Origin: Anaerolineae bacterium
GTDB lineage: Bacteria > Chloroflexota > Anaerolineae > Aggregatilineales > Aggregatilineaceae
Reading direction: 5' to 3'
Assembly (NCBI GenBank): GCA_018432315.1
Contig: JAHDLB010000022.1
Coordinates: forward strand, 76,247 to 135,653
Length of the DNA: 59,407 nt
The notes under the pieces were generated by a model. That model had not been told where the DNA came from and made no database searches. It worked only from the letters and a program-made list of their open reading frames with translations. Made by a program: the position numbers and the translations under genes. Every line of letters begins with the position of its first letter. Position 1 is the stretch's first letter. Of the stretch, positions 26,511 through 34,456 are shown piece after piece.

Positions 26511-26864
26511 ATGACCCATCACGAATCACTCGAAACCATGTTTCGTCAGGCGCTTGCTGCCATGCCCTACGACCTGAAACCTGTCGGAAACCCGATGGGG
26601 GAGCTTGAACCAGACAACACCGGTTCTGTCGAATACTCAGAAGACTTCACGGCTATCGTTGGGCAGTTATTTGATATGGACCTGATCGCCGTAGTTAGTA
26701 TCACGTTGCAGCAAATAAATGAGACCATAACTATCACCGCGAAAATGTACGTTGGCGGCACTGGCGATCTGGATTATGAACCTATATTGTCAAGTTACAC
26801 CTCATCCTGCGCAGCGTACGATTTCAAAACCCATAGATGGAGATTCTGGATAGAACGACACTGA
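26511..26864 (+). CDS. Small acidic protein, tandem paralogue 2
   Basis: A 117-residue paralogue of the preceding gene, with the same AGGAGGTAT ribosome site just before ATG 26511. A longer frame from 26313 only overlaps the first gene and is not used. It differs mostly in the middle (residues 60-100), while the shared VGQLFDMDLIA is unchanged. No family recognised. Confidence 0.72.
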   Translation: MTHHESLETMFRQALAAMPYDLKPVGNPMGELEPDNTGSVEYSEDFTAIVGQLFDMDLIAVVSITLQQINETITITAKMYVGGTGDLDYEPILSSYTSSCAAYDFKTHRWRFWIERH

Positions 26865-26913
26865 TATCTCTTCAATTCATTGTTCCTGAATACATAGTCC
26901 TACAGACTGATGC

Positions 26914-26919
26914 TAAACT
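26914..26919 (+). promoter_or_regulatory. Leaderless-type -10 box for the Phd-like gene
   Basis: TGCTAAACT gives an extended -10 (TAAACT at 26914-26919), only six bases before ATG 26926. Transcription would start at or next to the start codon, and no ribosome site is present. The same arrangement is seen at several other small regulator genes in the window. Confidence 0.5.
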
Positions 26920-26925
26920 ATACGG

Positions 26926-27135
26926 ATGAGCCAACTATCAAGCCAAGCAAACCCCACGCCTGAAATCATCTCCTCGACCCAACTCCAGCGCAACATCGGC
27001 GACACGCTGCGCCGGGTGTTCAGGGACAAGCAGCATCTCATCGTCGAGCGCGATGGACTCCCCGTTTTGGTCATGCTCCCCATCGCTGACTACGAAGCAC
27101 TCAAGCGCAATACCGATCAAACAACTAACCAATAA
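26926..27135 (+). CDS. Phd/YefM-type antitoxin
   Basis: A 69-residue protein. IISSTQLQRNIGDTLRRV forms the N-terminal DNA-binding fold of Phd/YefM antitoxins, and the strand LIVERDGLPVLVMLPIADYE follows as in the family. Known members bind and block a toxin (Doc, YoeB or others) and repress their own operon. No toxin gene follows: the next gene, 10 bases downstream, is a primase. It is therefore an orphan antitoxin or a regulator reused to control the primase. Confidence 0.8.
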   Translation: MSQLSSQANPTPEIISSTQLQRNIGDTLRRVFRDKQHLIVERDGLPVLVMLPIADYEALKRNTDQTTNQ

Positions 27136-27144
27136 CGCCAGAAC

Positions 27145-28167
27145 TTGCCATCAATTCAGTCCATTTCAGCCGTTTTGTATAATGTTCGTGTGAGGGGCAG
27201 GGAAAAACCACCGTCGCCAGAATTAGACCGCACGATTTTGCGCCGGTACGCCAAGACTTTCATCCCCCGACAAGACTGCTACCCCATCCAAACCGAAGAC
27301 GGACGCTACCTGACGATCAAGCGTCGTTTCCAACTCGACTACTTACAGGCCCATCTCAAAGGCATCATGACACTCGGCGCGTATGCGCTGGATGAGCACA
27401 GCCGGGCCCGCTGGTTGTGCCTAGATGCCGACATGCCTGAACAGTGGGGCGAGCTGCTCAAAATGACCAAAGACCTGGAACAGGATGGCATCACTGCCTA
27501 CCTGGAGCCCTCCCGACGTGGCGGGCATTTGTGGTTGTTCTTCTCCCCTATTCCAGGAGCAACCGCCCGGCAGTTTGGCCAGCGCCTCCTGGGACGCTAT
27601 GGCCTACAAGGCATCGAGCTTTTCCCTAAGCAGGATGTGCTCAAAACAGGTCCTGGTTCACTGGTCCGCTTGCCACTGGGTAAACATCGCCTCACCGGGC
27701 AGCGGTATTACTTTGTCACACCTGAAGGTGAACCCATTGCGCCAAGCGTGCGCGAGCAAGTACGCCTCATGTCAGCCCCGCAGATTGTGCCACCTGACTA
27801 CATCAGGCACGTGTCCACGGAGCGATCACCAGTTGACCTTTCCCAGGTCAAGCCACTCTTCCCCGAAGCCAGCCACGAGCCAGCCGGAGCCACGCTATCC
27901 GAGCGCCTGAAAAACTCGATCAGCGTCTACGATTTTGTGCGACGCTACGTCGAACTCGACCAAAACGCGACCGGCTGCTGCCCTTTCCATGAGGACCAAC
28001 ATAAAAGTTTTGGCGTGAACCGAGAGGAAAACTTCTGGCACTGCTGGGCAGGCTGTGGCGGTGGCAGCATTATCGACTTCTGGATGAAATGGCGACAGCT
28101 CCAGGGATTGGACTCCAGTTTTACCGCGACCATAAAGTCGATGGCAGATATGCTTCTGCCGCGCTGA
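27145..28167 (+). CDS. AEP-type primase with CHC2 zinc finger
   Basis: A 340-residue archaeo-eukaryotic-type primase. The catalytic DxD is LCLDADMP (D94, D96), the conserved RRGGHLWLF (about 123-131) supplies the histidine, and SLVRLPLGKH is the third block, as in plasmid and TOTE-type primases. The C-terminus has a CHC2 zinc finger: CCPFHEDQHKSFGV then FWHCWAGCGGG (about 277-305), the form known from DnaG. That combination puts two primase families' parts in one protein. The start is unclear: TTG 27145, or GTG near 27190. It probably primes replication of the element, next to ParA and the HTH initiator-like gene. Confidence 0.84.
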   Translation: MPSIQSISAVLYNVRVRGREKPPSPELDRTILRRYAKTFIPRQDCYPIQTEDGRYLTIKRRFQLDYLQAHLKGIMTLGAYALDEHSRARWLCLDADMPEQWGELLKMTKDLEQDGITAYLEPSRRGGHLWLFFSPIPGATARQFGQRLLGRYGLQGIELFPKQDVLKTGPGSLVRLPLGKHRLTGQRYYFVTPEGEPIAPSVREQVRLMSAPQIVPPDYIRHVSTERSPVDLSQVKPLFPEASHEPAGATLSERLKNSISVYDFVRRYVELDQNATGCCPFHEDQHKSFGVNREENFWHCWAGCGGGSIIDFWMKWRQLQGLDSSFTATIKSMADMLLPR

Positions 28168-28278
28168 GAAGGGTCAAAATCGGCGTAAACAGGCACTATT
28201 GCAGGCAAATCCCTACTTGAAAGTCCATCCGTTTTGTGCCCATACTGCAACGGATATAAATCCAGGTTTTGCCGAAAT

Positions 28279-28294
28279 AACCTCTAGCTAGGTT
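28279..28294. repeat. Short inverted repeat before parA
   Basis: AACCT (28279-28283) and AGGTT (28290-28294) around six bases, 22 bases before the parA start. It could be an operator for autorepression by the ParA/partner pair; it is short and may be chance. Confidence 0.35.
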
Positions 28295-28316
28295 TTCTGC
28301 ATACCGAAAGGAAAAT

Positions 28317-29066
28317 ATGACTATCTCTGTCGCCTCGCAAAAAGGCGGGGTTGGGAAAACAACCACTTCAATCGCCCTCGCCGCCGGACTGGGAAGACAA
28401 GGCAAACACGTTTTACTGATCGATATTGACTCCCAGGCAAATTCCTCGAAAGTTTTGCTGGAAAACTACCCCAAGATCTCTAAAGATGACACGATTTATA
28501 CCACCGTCTTGGAGCGCAATCCCCTGCCGGTTCACCCAACGAGAATTCCAGGTGTTGACCTGGTTCCCTCACACATTTTGCTCTCCAATACCGATATCGA
28601 GCTGACAACAGCCAAAGACCACCGTGAGGCCCGGCTGAAAACCCAGCTAGATCAGATGGCGGGCAATTACGATCACGTCATCATCGACTGTCCTCCCACC
28701 CTTTCCTGGCTGACCATCAACGCGTTCACTGCCTCGGACAAGGTGTTGGTGGTAGTCTCACCTGGCTACTTTGAGCTCGACAGTATCAATCAAATCAACA
28801 AGACCCTGCACGAGGTCAAGGAATACTTCAACCCATCCCTGGAACTACTGGGCTACTTGTTCACTATGAGCGACTCGACCATCAATAGCAGGACATCACT
28901 GCAAATACTGCGCCAGTCGTATACCAGCCAGGTGCTCAACACCATCATTCCCCGCAATACGGATATTCGGGATGCCCATTTCAACAAGACCGACATTTTT
29001 GACTACAACCCAAACGCCCTGTCGGCCAAGGCCTACCAAACCCTACTCGAGGAGATCAGTTTATGA
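28317..29066 (+). CDS. parA: ParA-type partition ATPase
   Basis: A 249-residue ParA. The deviant Walker A KGGVGKTTT (about 9-17) is at the N-terminus, motif LLIDIDSQANSS follows, and the Walker B-like VIIDCPPTLSWL is near 125. It is the short form without an N-terminal DNA-binding domain (type Ib or chromosomal size). ParA binds DNA non-specifically in the ATP form and moves a partner-bound centromere. The ATG is preceded by GAAAGGAAAAT. It overlaps the next gene by four bases (ATGA), so the two are one partition operon. Confidence 0.92.
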   Translation: MTISVASQKGGVGKTTTSIALAAGLGRQGKHVLLIDIDSQANSSKVLLENYPKISKDDTIYTTVLERNPLPVHPTRIPGVDLVPSHILLSNTDIELTTAKDHREARLKTQLDQMAGNYDHVIIDCPPTLSWLTINAFTASDKVLVVVSPGYFELDSINQINKTLHEVKEYFNPSLELLGYLFTMSDSTINSRTSLQILRQSYTSQVLNTIIPRNTDIRDAHFNKTDIFDYNPNALSAKAYQTLLEEISL

Positions 29067-29521
29067 AAAAGAAGTTAGAGACCAGCTCGATTATGAATGA
29101 GCTTCAGGAAGGCTCGGCTTTTTTCCGCGATCACACCCCTTCTCCTGCGCCAGCCACCAGGTCAAAAAAAGCGTCACCGGCAACCACTCCCTCAAATCCG
29201 ACGAAGAAATCGGAGCAAATCCCTAACACTACCCAAAACCGAACGGTCGAACGGTCTGACCGAACGGAATCACCGAACGGTGATATGGACAACACACACT
29301 CAACGAGTTCTGTGCTTACTTCAATAGATGACCCACAAGATGAAGACAAGCGCTTGACCGAAAGATATAGCTTTGAGATCTATACCGACCAGAAAGAAGT
29401 GATCAATGACGCGAAATACCTTTACTACAAGAAGACCGGGAGAAAGGTGTCATCGAGCGAGCTTATTCGCGACGCCTTGGATATCTTTCTCACACGGCTC
29501 ATGGAAAAACTCGAGGACTAA
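29063..29521 (+). CDS. ParA partner, ParB/RHH-like
   Basis: A 152-residue protein overlapping parA by ATGA. The first 100 residues are low-complexity, rich in S, T, P and K, and probably disordered. The C-terminal 50 (YSFEIYTDQKEVINDAKYL, then SSSELIRDALDIFLTRL) have the strand-helix-helix look of a ribbon-helix-helix DNA-binding domain, as in type Ib ParB proteins. It would bind the partition site and stimulate ParA. Four CGAACGG repeats lie inside its own linker-coding region. Overlaps the next gene by one base (TAATG). Confidence 0.75.
   Translation: MKKKLETSSIMNELQEGSAFFRDHTPSPAPATRSKKASPATTPSNPTKKSEQIPNTTQNRTVERSDRTESPNGDMDNTHSTSSVLTSIDDPQDEDKRLTERYSFEIYTDQKEVINDAKYLYYKKTGRKVSSSELIRDALDIFLTRLMEKLED
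29240..29280 (+). repeat. Four CGAACGG iterons inside the partner gene
   Basis: CGAACGG occurs at 29240-29246, 29248-29254, 29261-29267 and 29274-29280, in one orientation, with start-to-start steps of 8, 13 and 13 bases. They sit in the low-complexity part of the coding frame. This could be a centromere (parS-like) or replication iterons; the coding frame alone does not demand the repeats. Confidence 0.6.
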
Positions 29522-29883
29522 TGGAGCACATCGGCGCATCACTGGCCAAGTACGAGCAGATCATCCTTGAAGGGTTTGACCCGATATCCGCGCATGGCTT
29601 TACCCAGGTACCCAACGTCGTGCTGCGTGATGCGAATTTATCTCCCGGCGCGAAGCTGTGTTACGCGATGCTGTTGAGCTACGCCTGGCAGAAGGATAGT
29701 TGTTTTCCTGGTCAGGAAGCACTCGTCAAAGACACCGGTATCTCGAAGCGATCCACTGTGCGCTTCATGAAGGAGCTTGAGCAATCCGGCTACCTGGAAA
29801 AGAAGCGCAGAGGTTTGGGAAGGACGAACGTTTATACCTTGCGTAGCAGGGTAGAGAAGGCCGAAGTGAGGCGTAAAAAGTAG
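29521..29883 (+). CDS. HTH protein, replication-initiator-like
   Basis: A 120-residue winged helix protein (HTH_36 kind). VPNVVLRDANLSPGAKLCYA then SCFPGQEALVKDTGISKRST and MKELEQSGYLEKKRRG trace helix-turn-helix plus wing. This domain is common in plasmid and ICE replication proteins that bind origin DNA. It is shorter than the full initiators, so it may be a control protein. It is the last gene of the parA operon (TAATG start). Two palindromes lie 14 bases after its stop. Confidence 0.78.
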   Translation: MEHIGASLAKYEQIILEGFDPISAHGFTQVPNVVLRDANLSPGAKLCYAMLLSYAWQKDSCFPGQEALVKDTGISKRSTVRFMKELEQSGYLEKKRRGLGRTNVYTLRSRVEKAEVRRKK

Positions 29884-29896
29884 AGCTACCAGGCTT

Positions 29897-29940
29897 GAAG
29901 TGCCAAATTGGCACTTCTGGAAGTGCCATTTTGTCACTTC
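29897..29940. repeat. Tandem 21-base palindromes
   Basis: GAAGTGCCAAATTGGCACTTC (29897-29917; two 10-base arms around one base) is a perfect palindrome. A second, imperfect copy of the same sequence is at 29920-29940. Centres are 23 bases apart, about two helical turns, which suits cooperative binding of a dimeric regulator. There is no T run, so it is not a typical terminator. The HTH gene just upstream encodes the obvious candidate binder. Confidence 0.7.
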
Positions 29941-30547
29941 CCTATATAGAATAAGAATATTAAGAAAGAAGAATATTAAGTTTAGGCGATTTCAGTTTTT
30001 CTTTTTCGGCGAATATGCTGGCACTGCACCTGCTACTCAGGCGCAGATTTCCACCCTCACTTCCGCTATGACCCCCGCCAGTAGCGCGGCGGCCCCGGAA
30101 GGGTCGTGGAAATAATGGGCCAGCACTTTGTCGCCTTCCTCAAGCAGGGTATTCGCTCCACCGGTTGCATTGATCGACCAGAGGTCAGCCAATTCACCAG
30201 TTACACTCAACCCCACCATCGTCAGGCGACCCCCCGTCGGCCTTCTGCGCTTGATGACGCCTCGCTTGAAGCCCGACCGCCCCGGTCGCCGCCGCCTTTC
30301 ATGAAAGATGTGTGATTTTGAATGTGTCCCAAGCATGTGTATCGATCTCGCAGGTGAGTAGGAGCGGCGGGCGTCGGACGCGGGTAGCTGACGATGAGGC
30401 TGCCAGCCACCACGCTCGCCCAGGGCGGTCGGCCTTACAGGCCGACGGGGGAGAACCCAGGAACTTGGCCGCGTCTGCCGCCGAGTGCCGTTGCCGAATG
30501 CTCAAGTGGAGTAGAAAACCCCTCCGGTGTCCGGTACACTGCAACAA
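29941..30547. other. Gene-free GC-rich region with hairpin
   Basis: About 600 bases without a convincing gene. A strong hairpin GTCGGCCT-TAC-AGGCCGAC lies at 30428-30446 in a GC-rich tract, just upstream of a replication-relaxation gene and near the coupling ATPase. That is a plausible setting for an origin of transfer or replication. A minus-strand frame (30037-30219) has some protein-like character but no recognisable match. Confidence 0.45.
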
Positions 30548-31453
30548 ATGGAGATGTTTCCGCTCAAAAAAGCGCCCACTCAGGCCAGGCGACCGAAAAA
30601 GCCCGCCCCGATGCAACTAACCCAGCGCGATACCCGCATCATGGAGGCGATCCACGCGTTTGACGGTGTGCTGGCGGATTATCAGGTTCGACGGATGTTT
30701 TTCACCGGCGAGCGACAATCCCGAGGCCGTTTGAGCCTGCTGTTTCAGCATGGTTATCTGGTCAAGCCCAGCCGCGCTCAGCGGGCGGGCTTGCCGTGCA
30801 TGGTCTATTGGCTGGGCAAGAGGGGAGCGGCGCACGTGGCCGGGTTGCGGGGTCAGACGCTCAAGGAGTTTGCCTACCGGCGTGAGCCGCGCTGGGCGCA
30901 AATTGCCCACGACCTGGCGGTTAATGATTTTCGAATGGATGTAATTGAGGCGTGCCAAGACAACCCGGACTTCACGCTGGAACAGTGGATTCCGGAAGGG
31001 GAGTTCTGGGCCCACCCGGACCAGATCGAGTACAAGCAAGCTAGTGGCAAGAAAGCCAAGCGCCTGGTGCGCCCAGACGGATTTTTCGTCATCAAGCACG
31101 GCAGGCATTACTCCAGGTTGCTGCTGGAAATCGACTGTGCGACCGAAGACAATCCTCGTTTTGCCCGCGAGAAAGTGCGGCCTGGTGTTGCTTACCTGCG
31201 CAGCCGCGAGTACAAGCAGCGCTTTGGCTTCCAGTCCGGGCGCTGGCTGGTGGTGACAACTGGCGAGCGGCGGATGCGCAATCTCAAACAACAAACAGAA
31301 ATCGCGGTGGGTAAGGACGCGCAGGTGTTTCTATTCACCACCGCCAACAAAGTGACGCGTCAGAGCGTCTTAAACGACCCAATTTGGTTTCGTGGGGGCG
31401 ATGACCAACCCACGGTTCTCTTTCCAAACTCTAACACTATTTTTGGGTTCTAG
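30548..31453 (+). CDS. Replication-relaxation family protein 1
   Basis: A 301-residue protein of the replication-relaxation family. It begins with a basic leader, then a winged-helix (LTQRDTRIMEAIHAFDGVLA, then a VRRMFFTGERQS segment). The C-terminal part (about 150-300) shows FFVIKHGRHYSRLLLEIDCATED and a nuclease-like strand arrangement. Members occur on plasmids and ICEs next to VirD4-like ATPases and are thought to act on origin DNA. The start at 30548 lacks a clear ribosome site. A paralogue follows the ATPase at 34457. GC content is higher than in the parA block. Confidence 0.78.
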   Translation: MEMFPLKKAPTQARRPKKPAPMQLTQRDTRIMEAIHAFDGVLADYQVRRMFFTGERQSRGRLSLLFQHGYLVKPSRAQRAGLPCMVYWLGKRGAAHVAGLRGQTLKEFAYRREPRWAQIAHDLAVNDFRMDVIEACQDNPDFTLEQWIPEGEFWAHPDQIEYKQASGKKAKRLVRPDGFFVIKHGRHYSRLLLEIDCATEDNPRFAREKVRPGVAYLRSREYKQRFGFQSGRWLVVTTGERRMRNLKQQTEIAVGKDAQVFLFTTANKVTRQSVLNDPIWFRGGDDQPTVLFPNSNTIFGF

Positions 31454-31744
31454 CGCGCTTTAATAAAACTGGCACCGCACCACTTGCTGGTGCCGCTGCC
31501 ATTACCGGCGCGGAGTCAAGTCCTGACTCCGTTCTATCGGCAAGAGATCGGAGCTTCTTCGCCCGGCCTGAGCGAAGACGTTGGGGGACCAAGGCAAAGG
31601 TGGGCCACTTTGCCCCTCAGCGGGGACTGGCTTCGCGCGGTTCTATCGAGCCATCTGGACCGATTTCCCCAAAATAGAGAGTTGATATATAACTCTACCA
31701 GATTGATCTAGTTAATTTTTCCGCAACACACCGCGAGGAGTGAT
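31454..31744. other. Gap with two hairpins
   Basis: Two perfect hairpins are present: GCACCA-CTTGC-TGGTGC at 31477-31493 and GGAGTCA-AGTCC-TGACTCC at 31512-31530. Neither is followed by a T run. They may mark the end of the upstream message or sites bound by element proteins. A GAGGAG ribosome site for the next gene ends the gap. Confidence 0.5.
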
Positions 31745-34438
31745 ATGCCTTACGAAAGTGAAGATGATCCTGTAGTAGAGGCCCTCAATGGCATGGTCTG
31801 GAGCATCATCGGCTTGTTTGCCGGGATATTGGCCGCTCTGGGTATTTTCGCCTGGCAGAAATACACCACCCCTAAGCTTCCAGATGCGCTGGAAGGTCCG
31901 ATTCAGAAACCAACTCAAAAACCAGCATTGCTTGAGGGACTAACGTCTAACCCCGACCGGCAGCCGCTCTTTATGTTAGGGGGTGTGGTATGCGTGGCGA
32001 TCACGCTCATCCTCCTTCCGGGAACCGCAGCATATTTGTTCGCTATTGTGGGGGCAGCCTTGTTTTTTCTTGGTTTTAACACCGATTCTGCACAGTCCAC
32101 CCAGACCAGTGAGCAGGCTGATGCGCACAAGCCGTTGTCCGAGCCGCGCCGGTATCGCATTGTTTTGCCCAAAGGCGAGAATTTCGAGACCGAAAATGCC
32201 AAGCGTTTCGCCGAGTATCTGCTGCGCACCACGGTCCATCTGGCGCTGCGGATTGTCGCCGAGCCCAATCACATCTGGTGGGAGATTACCGATTGGCGCA
32301 GCGATCTACTCCCTGATCATATCCTCCGAGCGGTCAACACGTACTATCCCAACGCCGAAGTAGAGTGGGGAGCCGACGAAGGCGAGCAGCGTGAGTACCC
32401 GTTTTACCGCTACGTGCTGTTTTTCAAGCAAGGAGCGGAATTTGTTTGGCCGATTAAGTATGTCGATGATCTCAAAAGCTTCGATCCTCTCGCCGCCGTA
32501 ACCCAGGCCATGTCCGGCCTTCAGCCGGGCGAGCGCATCACGTATGCGGTGGCGTTGTCACTGCCTGCTGAGTACGCCTACAAGGTTGGTGAAAAACTGA
32601 TCACCACCAGCCCGGTGCACCCGCTGGAGTTCGTGACACCAACCAGTCTGCATAAACTGGTCGATTCGGTCGGAGTGCGCTCGGAGCGCGCAGAACGCTA
32701 CCAACCTGCCGACCAGGCGCTAGCGCGCCAAAAGCTCAGCCGCCCGCTGTACCAGTGTTTCTTGTCGGTGATGATTGACAGTCCGGTGCGCGAGCGCGTG
32801 CAGGAGTTGGCCACCCTTGACAGTCAGGTCTGGCAGTTTGTGCGTGATCCGTACAACGCTCTGGTGTGGGACGAAGAACCGTGGCCGGACTCGATTCGCT
32901 CGATTACTAGTGAGGGACAAGACCAGCGCTATAATACGCTGTCACTAATTTACCAGTGGGTAACTGGGGCTGGCGAGAGGTGGAAACGGACGCGGCTGAT
33001 CCTTACCCCGGAGGAAATCGCCAGTCTGTGGCACCTACCGCACAAGGGATTCCAGGCTAAGGAAATCATGTGGGCCGCCGAAGGCAACGTCGCGGCTCCC
33101 ACCACGGCGGTGCACGAGCTCCCCGGTGTGGTGATTGGCGAGAATATTCATTCGGGCCAACGTACACCCATTGCCCTGGCCGATGCCGACCGTGCCCAAC
33201 ACGTCTACATGGTTGGCAAGACCGGCGTGGGCAAATCCACCACGCTGCATCACATCATCACCCAGGACATTCTCGCTGGAGAAGGGGTGGGGGTGATTGA
33301 CCCGCACGGCAGTCTGGTGCGAGCGATTCTACGCAGTAGTATCCCCCCTGAGCGCGAAGATGATGTGGTGCTCATTGACTTTGCACAGACCGAGTATCCG
33401 GCTCCACTCAATCCGTTTGCCGTGCCGGAAGGAGTGCCGCGTGACGCAGCCGTGAGCCAGGTGATGGGTGTGCTCAAGAAAATCTACGCCGAGGACTGGA
33501 GCCGCACCCGGATGGAGAACGTCTTGTACAGCGCGCTGGTAGCGCTGATGTACGAGCAGAACGCGACCCCGCGCGATATCTCGCGCATCATGATGGACGC
33601 CGAGTACCGGACCGAACTGCTTCAACACGTCAAGGACCCGGTGGCGCTGGAGTTCTGGTGGGATGAATTTGACCGGCTCAGCGAGGCGATGCAAGCTCAG
33701 GTCCGCGAGCCAGTGCTCAACCGCATTCGTATTTTCTATCGCAACAGTGCCGTGCGAAACATGGTGTGTCACCCGCACCGGCTGGATTTCAAGAGCATTC
33801 TCAACGACGGCAAGATTTTTCTGGCTAACTTGAACAGCGACGAAACGCGCAGTGAGCAGGCTAACCTGGGTGCGATGCTGATGACCGACTTCCAGATGGC
33901 GGCCATGACCCGCCGAGTCAATGAGAGCGAGGAGATTCGACCCTTTTACCTGTTTGTCGAGGAAGTCCAGCAGTTTGTGACCACTGCCTTGCCGGTGGTG
34001 TTCTCCGAGGCACGTAAATTCGGCTTAAGCCTGACGGCAGCTAACCAGTATCTGGGGCAGCTCAAAGGCAGCACGCTGGAGGCGATTCTGGGCAATGCGG
34101 GCGCGGCGATTATGTTTGCCTGTGGTCCGGACGACGCACGAGCGCTTTCGGGCTACTTGAAGCCCAACCTCACGCCGGACAACCTGATGAACTTTGACCG
34201 CTTTCAGGCCGCCGTGAAGATGCAGGTTAACGGCAAGACGGTGCCGACCTTCAGCATTCAGACCTTGCCACCAATCGAAGAGCCGCCCGACGCCGATGAG
34301 CGCGCAGCGCGAATTCGCCAGAAGTCCATCCAAAACTACACACCCTGGACCCGACAGGAGGTCGAGGCGTGGATGGAGGAGCGTTACGAGCAGCGCTTGC
34401 GCCAACGGCCACGCGGTACGGTAGCCGACTTCGATTGA
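31745..34438 (+). CDS. VirD4/TraD-like DNA-transfer ATPase
   Basis: An 897-residue protein. Two membrane segments lie near residues 17-39 and 75-111. A middle domain follows, and then an ATPase with Walker A GKTGVGKSTT (near 490), DPHGSLVRAIL and Walker B FYLFVEEVQQF (near 734). SLTAANQYLGQL and TLPPIEEP are typical of the conjugative coupling-protein branch. It should form a membrane hexamer that pumps DNA. It lies between two replication-relaxation genes. No VirB4, VirB6 or relaxase gene is visible nearby, so the element may be mobilisable rather than fully conjugative. Confidence 0.85.
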   Translation: MPYESEDDPVVEALNGMVWSIIGLFAGILAALGIFAWQKYTTPKLPDALEGPIQKPTQKPALLEGLTSNPDRQPLFMLGGVVCVAITLILLPGTAAYLFAIVGAALFFLGFNTDSAQSTQTSEQADAHKPLSEPRRYRIVLPKGENFETENAKRFAEYLLRTTVHLALRIVAEPNHIWWEITDWRSDLLPDHILRAVNTYYPNAEVEWGADEGEQREYPFYRYVLFFKQGAEFVWPIKYVDDLKSFDPLAAVTQAMSGLQPGERITYAVALSLPAEYAYKVGEKLITTSPVHPLEFVTPTSLHKLVDSVGVRSERAERYQPADQALARQKLSRPLYQCFLSVMIDSPVRERVQELATLDSQVWQFVRDPYNALVWDEEPWPDSIRSITSEGQDQRYNTLSLIYQWVTGAGERWKRTRLILTPEEIASLWHLPHKGFQAKEIMWAAEGNVAAPTTAVHELPGVVIGENIHSGQRTPIALADADRAQHVYMVGKTGVGKSTTLHHIITQDILAGEGVGVIDPHGSLVRAILRSSIPPEREDDVVLIDFAQTEYPAPLNPFAVPEGVPRDAAVSQVMGVLKKIYAEDWSRTRMENVLYSALVALMYEQNATPRDISRIMMDAEYRTELLQHVKDPVALEFWWDEFDRLSEAMQAQVREPVLNRIRIFYRNSAVRNMVCHPHRLDFKSILNDGKIFLANLNSDETRSEQANLGAMLMTDFQMAAMTRRVNESEEIRPFYLFVEEVQQFVTTALPVVFSEARKFGLSLTAANQYLGQLKGSTLEAILGNAGAAIMFACGPDDARALSGYLKPNLTPDNLMNFDRFQAAVKMQVNGKTVPTFSIQTLPPIEEPPDADERAARIRQKSIQNYTPWTRQEVEAWMEERYEQRLRQRPRGTVADFD

Positions 34439-34456
34439 TGCCTGAGGGTGAAACGT

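Noticed and set aside
29897-29940. Tandem palindromes as terminator
   Set aside because: The stems are AT-centred and not followed by a T run; an operator is the better reading.
30037-30219. A minus-strand frame with protein-like residues (LAHYFHDPSGAAALLAGVIA)
   Set aside because: No family, no ribosome site and no neighbour on that strand; it could be a gene remnant but is not supported enough to annotate.
30617-31294. A 225-codon minus-strand frame inside replication-relaxation gene 1
   Set aside because: Antisense shadow of a recognisable family gene in GC-rich DNA.
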